This document shows positions 60,290 through 64,000 of a stretch of 64,000 bases of DNA, one piece after another (positions within the stretch are counted from its first letter, which is position 1; each line of letters starts with the position of its first letter). The stretch spans positions 90,013-154,012 of the forward strand of contig MU130017.1 of assembly GCA_015039465.1 (NCBI GenBank). Reading direction: 5' to 3'. The position numbers and the translations under genes are program-made. This DNA is from Phlegmacium glaucopus. Lineage: Eukaryota; Basidiomycota; Agaricomycetes; Agaricales; Cortinariaceae. The notes beneath the pieces were generated by a model. It saw nothing but the letters and a program-made list of their open reading frames with translations, was not told the origin of the DNA and ran no database searches.

Positions 60290-62035
60290 ATTTAAATCAT
60301 ATCATCGGGGAGGTAACTGGTATTAAAATTGATGGGCAGTCAGTACCTTATGTCAACATAGATATGCTGGGAGAAGATACTGTTACTGTGTCTTTTCAGG
60401 TGCTGGGACTATGCCCAGCGACGTCAGATGACGATCCTGAAAACTGGCATGATTGGAGAACATATGCAATAGATGAACAATCCTTCACAGTACCTGGTAG
60501 CCTTGTCTGACCCATAAACCCCACAACTTCGAAAACCCACACAAATCTCCCTTTCTACCTCCTTGAGAGTTCTGTGCTAGTAGCATTAACAGTGAGCCTC
60601 TTTCAAAATCTTACGGTGTCTTACCTCAAACACGTGCCCAAGCTTTTGCCATCAAAAGAATATCCCTACCACAAATCCTCGGGGATGGCATGCTTTGTGT
60701 GCGAAGGAAGCCAAGATGTGGTGGAACTTGGCTCATCTGACTGTCCACGCTGCTCACCCAGTGTGGCTCTTGATCTATCTCAAGGCCGGTGGGTACTTGA
60801 ACATGTTGGCACACATATACTTAATGATCCAGGCATCGATCACTCAACGGAGCTGTGTGGATTATGCCTTTGTCCAACGCCACTGTGCCAGTTTTTCTTG
60901 ATGAAAGGAAAAGGATCTAAAGGACAACCAAAAGTCAATCAAAGATTGTCAAGAGGATGTGGAATGGCGGTGAAATACTCGTACCGTGTGGTGGCTGCCT
61001 CTTCAACAATGTCGCCCTGCTCCAATGTGCCCATTCAGTGCCCTGTATGTCCCAGTGTTGATCCCGCAGTCTGGAAATATTCACTTAAAGCCCATTTCAA
61101 CAACAAGCACAAGATGCTGGCTGCAAGTGGAAAATATGATGACCTATGGAAACTGTCAAACTTCAAAATCACAGAGATGAAAAAGATCTGGGTGAAAAGA
61201 GCCATAGTCACTACCAAACATACCAGAAAATCTAAGCTACCACCGCTGGTTGTTTCAGAAGACCACTGCACTCAGATTCCTAATAGGTATCGCATTATTA
61301 CTACTGGCATCTCATTTGAAACAAAATTACTCACATGGTTTTACTGCAGAGATAACGAGCACCACACAAACATAGTTTCTGATGATTCTGTTGAATCAAA
61401 CGGTGTCAGTGATGAAGAAAGTGACAAGGAGTCAGACTTGGACAGGGAAATTGAAAGCCACAGTGTGGACAACGAGGACGAGCCAGAAAATGGCATGGAC
61501 ATTGACGGTGAGGAAGGAAATGACCCACCCCGTAACTCCATTGCTCCCATCCACACAACCAACATATCCTCTGTGAACCCCAAGGTTGAAATGGCACCGC
61601 CTGTCAAATGCACTGACATGCCAACTGTTGGTGTAGAGAAGGAAACCAGCACTGTGAGTCTTTTTCTCCTTCAACAAGTAAATGCTCACCTGAGTATGGG
61701 AATAGCCTTTGAAAGAAGCAATCTTGCAGGGAGGGAACAGCAGTCCAGCACCATCATCTTCTCACGAACCGCTGGATCAGACCAGTGATCCAAGTCCCGA
61801 CGTTGAAACAGTTGAAGAGTTGGGACGTGCTAAATGAAAGAGGGTCCCCAGGAAGCAAGACTTGAATGACTGTCTTTGCGGGGATGTGGTCGAGCCATCC
61901 GTGGAAAGGGTAGTAAAGTGCAAACAACCTGGATGTGAGACACAATGGGTAATTAGGTTTTATTTGTTGTAATTGAAGGCATTACTTACCAATTGATACA
62001 TCCAGTACCACCTTGATTGTGTAAATCTCGGTGCT
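60290..62035 (+). pseudogene. Cys-rich protein with C-terminal PHD-like finger, broken
   Basis: Conserved blocks: GEVTGIKIDGQSVPYVNIDM, then DDDPENWHDWRTYAIDEQSF, VLVALTVSLFQNL, KEYPYHKSSGMACFVCEG, LGSSDCPRCSPSVALDL, ILNDPGIDHSTELCGLCLCP, RLSRGCGMAVKYSYRVVA and IQCPVCPSVDPAVWKYSLKA followed by HFNNKHK, a C2H2-like finger. After an acidic linker, DLNDCLCGDVV and VKCKQPGCETQW are spliced across an intron (about 61950-62005) to YHLDCVNL, giving a C4HC3-type PHD pattern (partial). Stops at about 60508 (LV-stop) and 61828 (AK-stop) break the frame; both are TGA. The 404-codon open part spans 60574-61788. It probably belongs to the same element as the transposase-like pseudogene upstream. Confidence 0.6.
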
Positions 62036-63020
62036 ACAGAGATAGGGACCCATGCAATATCTTACTATATTTTGCTATAACTCACTATGACAAAAAATCA
62101 GAGTTTGCTGATGTAGCAGGCATATTCAGTGATTGGCAACTGTTTTAATTATAAATACATGAATTCCTCTTCAATTTGGATGTTTGTTGGGCTTGTTAGA
62201 AAGCTTAGGATAGCATACCTGTTGGAATATGTTGTCCATGGGACAAACAACATCAGCAAATTCAGGATTTTCCCATAGCTTGTCATAGTCACGTCACACA
62301 AAGTTATAATTTCCCATAGTATCATATAGTCACATCACAATACTTATAGTTCCATAGCATCTCATAGCATCCATGTGATGCACACCACTATCCAGCAGTG
62401 TGTCGTCACCTGTCATCACTCTATCACACTGGCATAGCTTTGTCACCATGTCACATTGGGTTTTTCATCTAAGTTAAAAACACCGACCCTAAACAAAGTC
62501 CATGTGCAAAGTTGATCTTAGATATTTGGGAATTTTTTTTTGTCACTCCAACTTTGTCACCATGCATCTGTTCATCAGGAAAACTGTTCCATACCATTAG
62601 GTCAGGCTTGATCTATGTAGCCCAAATTAGGGTTGGTAGGACGCTGTAGGTCTTTATAGGTTTAACAAAAGCACGGAAAACACCGCAGTATCACAACACA
62701 TGAACAACGCATCAGCAACATCCCTAAAAGCTCAGGAAATCTTACAGTCTGCTTGACTCCCATCCACGACCGCCGCTACACGACCGACGAACACCCTTAC
62801 GCGTTCGACACCCACTCCTACTGCCGTTATATACCAGATCGACAACGATCTTTATTCAATTATAAGGTAAAAGCACCAATTCTTGGTAACATTGTGTGGA
62901 AAAGTTGAAAAAACTAGTAGACTGTAGGGAGCTTCGAACATCGTGAACGGCGGACGTCGTGTAGGCTATAGACACTCTCCAGAAGTAGTCTCTCCAGCCT
63001 CGCCGGAAGTTTGTATAGGG
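62036..63020. other. Non-coding, no gene seen
   Basis: AT-rich repeated ATAGCATCTCATAG-like words near 62310-62370. No coding signature or terminal repeat was found. Confidence 0.4.
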
Positions 63021-64000
63021 CTTTAAGAACTTGGCGCCCACCGTCCCATATACAAAGGCTCTTCATTACTCTGTAGACTCTGAGTCCAACTGAGAGCTTA
63101 AGTCCGACCCTAAGGTTCCCCCGGTCATAGACATTGACTGTAGAATTAATCATCTCCTGGTCTCAATGCAGAGACCTTCGTCTCTTGTATGGAGTACAAG
63201 TATCTGGTAGCTCGAAAGGTGGACTCTAAGGCTCAGCCCTAACCTCTTTCGAAGGGTGACCGTGACCAGTCTGAGCCTGAGGCAAAGTGGACCTCACGAC
63301 CCCAACCTTAGTCCCTACATCGCACTCGGTATAACAACGGAATCGTCCGCAGCGCTGGATTGACACCTAAAAAACCCGTAGAGTCGCCTAACTCGTGTTT
63401 TAACCTCAGCTTTTTGAATGGCCAGCAGTCCGACTGTGGTAGTTACCAAATTTGTTCACAGTTGTTTTTCCGTTTTTTCGCTTGGAACTTCCACCAAGCT
63501 TTCTGCTCCTGTCCCTCTCTGTCTCTTCCCATACTTGAGTTTCTGTCTCTTAACTACAGTTCTCCTCCCTGGTTTTTCTGCTTTCCACCAACCTTTCTGT
63601 TTCTGTCCCTCTCTACGTCTTACCTCTTAAGTTCAACTGCTGTTGTCTGAGCCTTCATCATGGAGTCTACTGATCCCTGAGCCTCTTGTGTAATAACGTG
63701 CTATCCACAAGGCACCACCTTATGGTTCCTTGGTAACAGTGCCCACGCTATTGGTAGATGTACCACTTCCATTTAGTACGGTTTATAAACCACTACTGTT
63801 GCTGACTTTAAATTTAATATGGGGCAAGTCGATGATAACTCCAAGTAACCATCAGAGGATCTTGTCTGGATTACTATTACACTACTGTTAACAAGTGATA
63901 ATATATCTCCGGATACTACGTATTTCTGGATGTCATAGGATGGTTCGGATTAAATCCGATGTATCTAGTTCGGACTGGATTACCATGCCTTGTAAAAGGG
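63021..64000 (+). other. Possible Gypsy element start, not resolved
   Basis: TTGGCGCCCACCGT at about 63030-63043 matches the primer-binding sequence commonly found just after the 5' LTR of fungal Ty3/Gypsy elements. Sequence after it has no long frame. A short ATGGAGTCTACTGATCC near 63660 could be a decayed gag start. No LTR pair can be shown within the window. Confidence 0.25.

Noticed and set aside
63360..63650. 96-codon frame near the window end
   Set aside because: Pyrimidine-rich low-complexity translation (Phe, Leu, Ser, Pro) with no motif; not supported as a gene.
1..64000. CRISPR arrays, operons, ribosome binding sites
   Set aside because: The spliceosomal introns and gene content show a eukaryotic nuclear sequence; no regularly spaced short repeats of CRISPR type were seen.

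Overview
The window is nuclear DNA of a filamentous basidiomycete, most likely an Agaricomycete. The evidence is the density of short GT-AG introns (many 45-60 nt), compact multi-exon housekeeping genes, an intronless F-box protein, a secreted GH31 glucosidase, a small cysteine-rich secreted protein, an NB-ARC/TPR NLR-like gene and a Plavaka-type DNA transposon. I cannot fix the species.

Positions 1-18 kb are mainly host genes. They run: 5'-truncated uridine phosphorylase (+), F-box protein (-), a divergent promoter, secreted GH31 alpha-glucosidase (+) with microexons, small secreted cysteine protein (-), a large zf-4CXXC_R1 (CDCA7-like) protein (+), and a type II haloacid dehalogenase (+). 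The last 3.4 kb of this block (part of the zinc-finger gene plus the whole dehalogenase gene) is repeated at 50.5-53.8 kb.

Positions 18-35.7 kb are repeat-rich. They hold a candidate solo LTR, a 605-bp near-perfect inverted repeat around 3 kb of older repeats, a 177-bp insertion with an identifiable empty site, a roughly 174-bp tandem repeat ending in a 138-bp-arm hairpin, a deleted Tc1/mariner-like element, an NB-ARC/TPR gene with 14 near-identical 42-residue repeats, and an intron-bearing dead copy of the FACT subunit POB3/SSRP1.

Positions 35.76-48.31 kb form one nested transposon. A Ty1/copia element has 314-bp LTRs and the target duplication GGTAG. Its pol is split by a 399-bp solo LTR (duplication ACTTG), and its 3' LTR is split by a 7.0-kb Plavaka element (TIR starting CAGCTGTTCTC). 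The Plavaka element appears intact and carries two divergently transcribed genes: the transposase and an accessory gene of unknown function. All four in-frame stops I could resolve in the copia coding region read as CGA to TGA, and the only LTR difference I see is also at a CpG, which points to methyl-CpG decay.

Positions 48.3-54 kb hold an amidase pseudogene, a fragment of a Plavaka terminus that directly abuts the duplicated segment, a zinc-finger pseudogene, a second apparently intact dehalogenase, and the 5' tip of another gene. Positions 54.6-62 kb are a broken large element of a family I cannot name. It encodes a transposase-like protein (FDE and SDGEA motifs) and a cysteine-rich protein ending in a PHD-like finger, and is interrupted by a second copy of the solo LTR. 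The last 2 kb are non-coding apart from a possible Gypsy primer-binding site.
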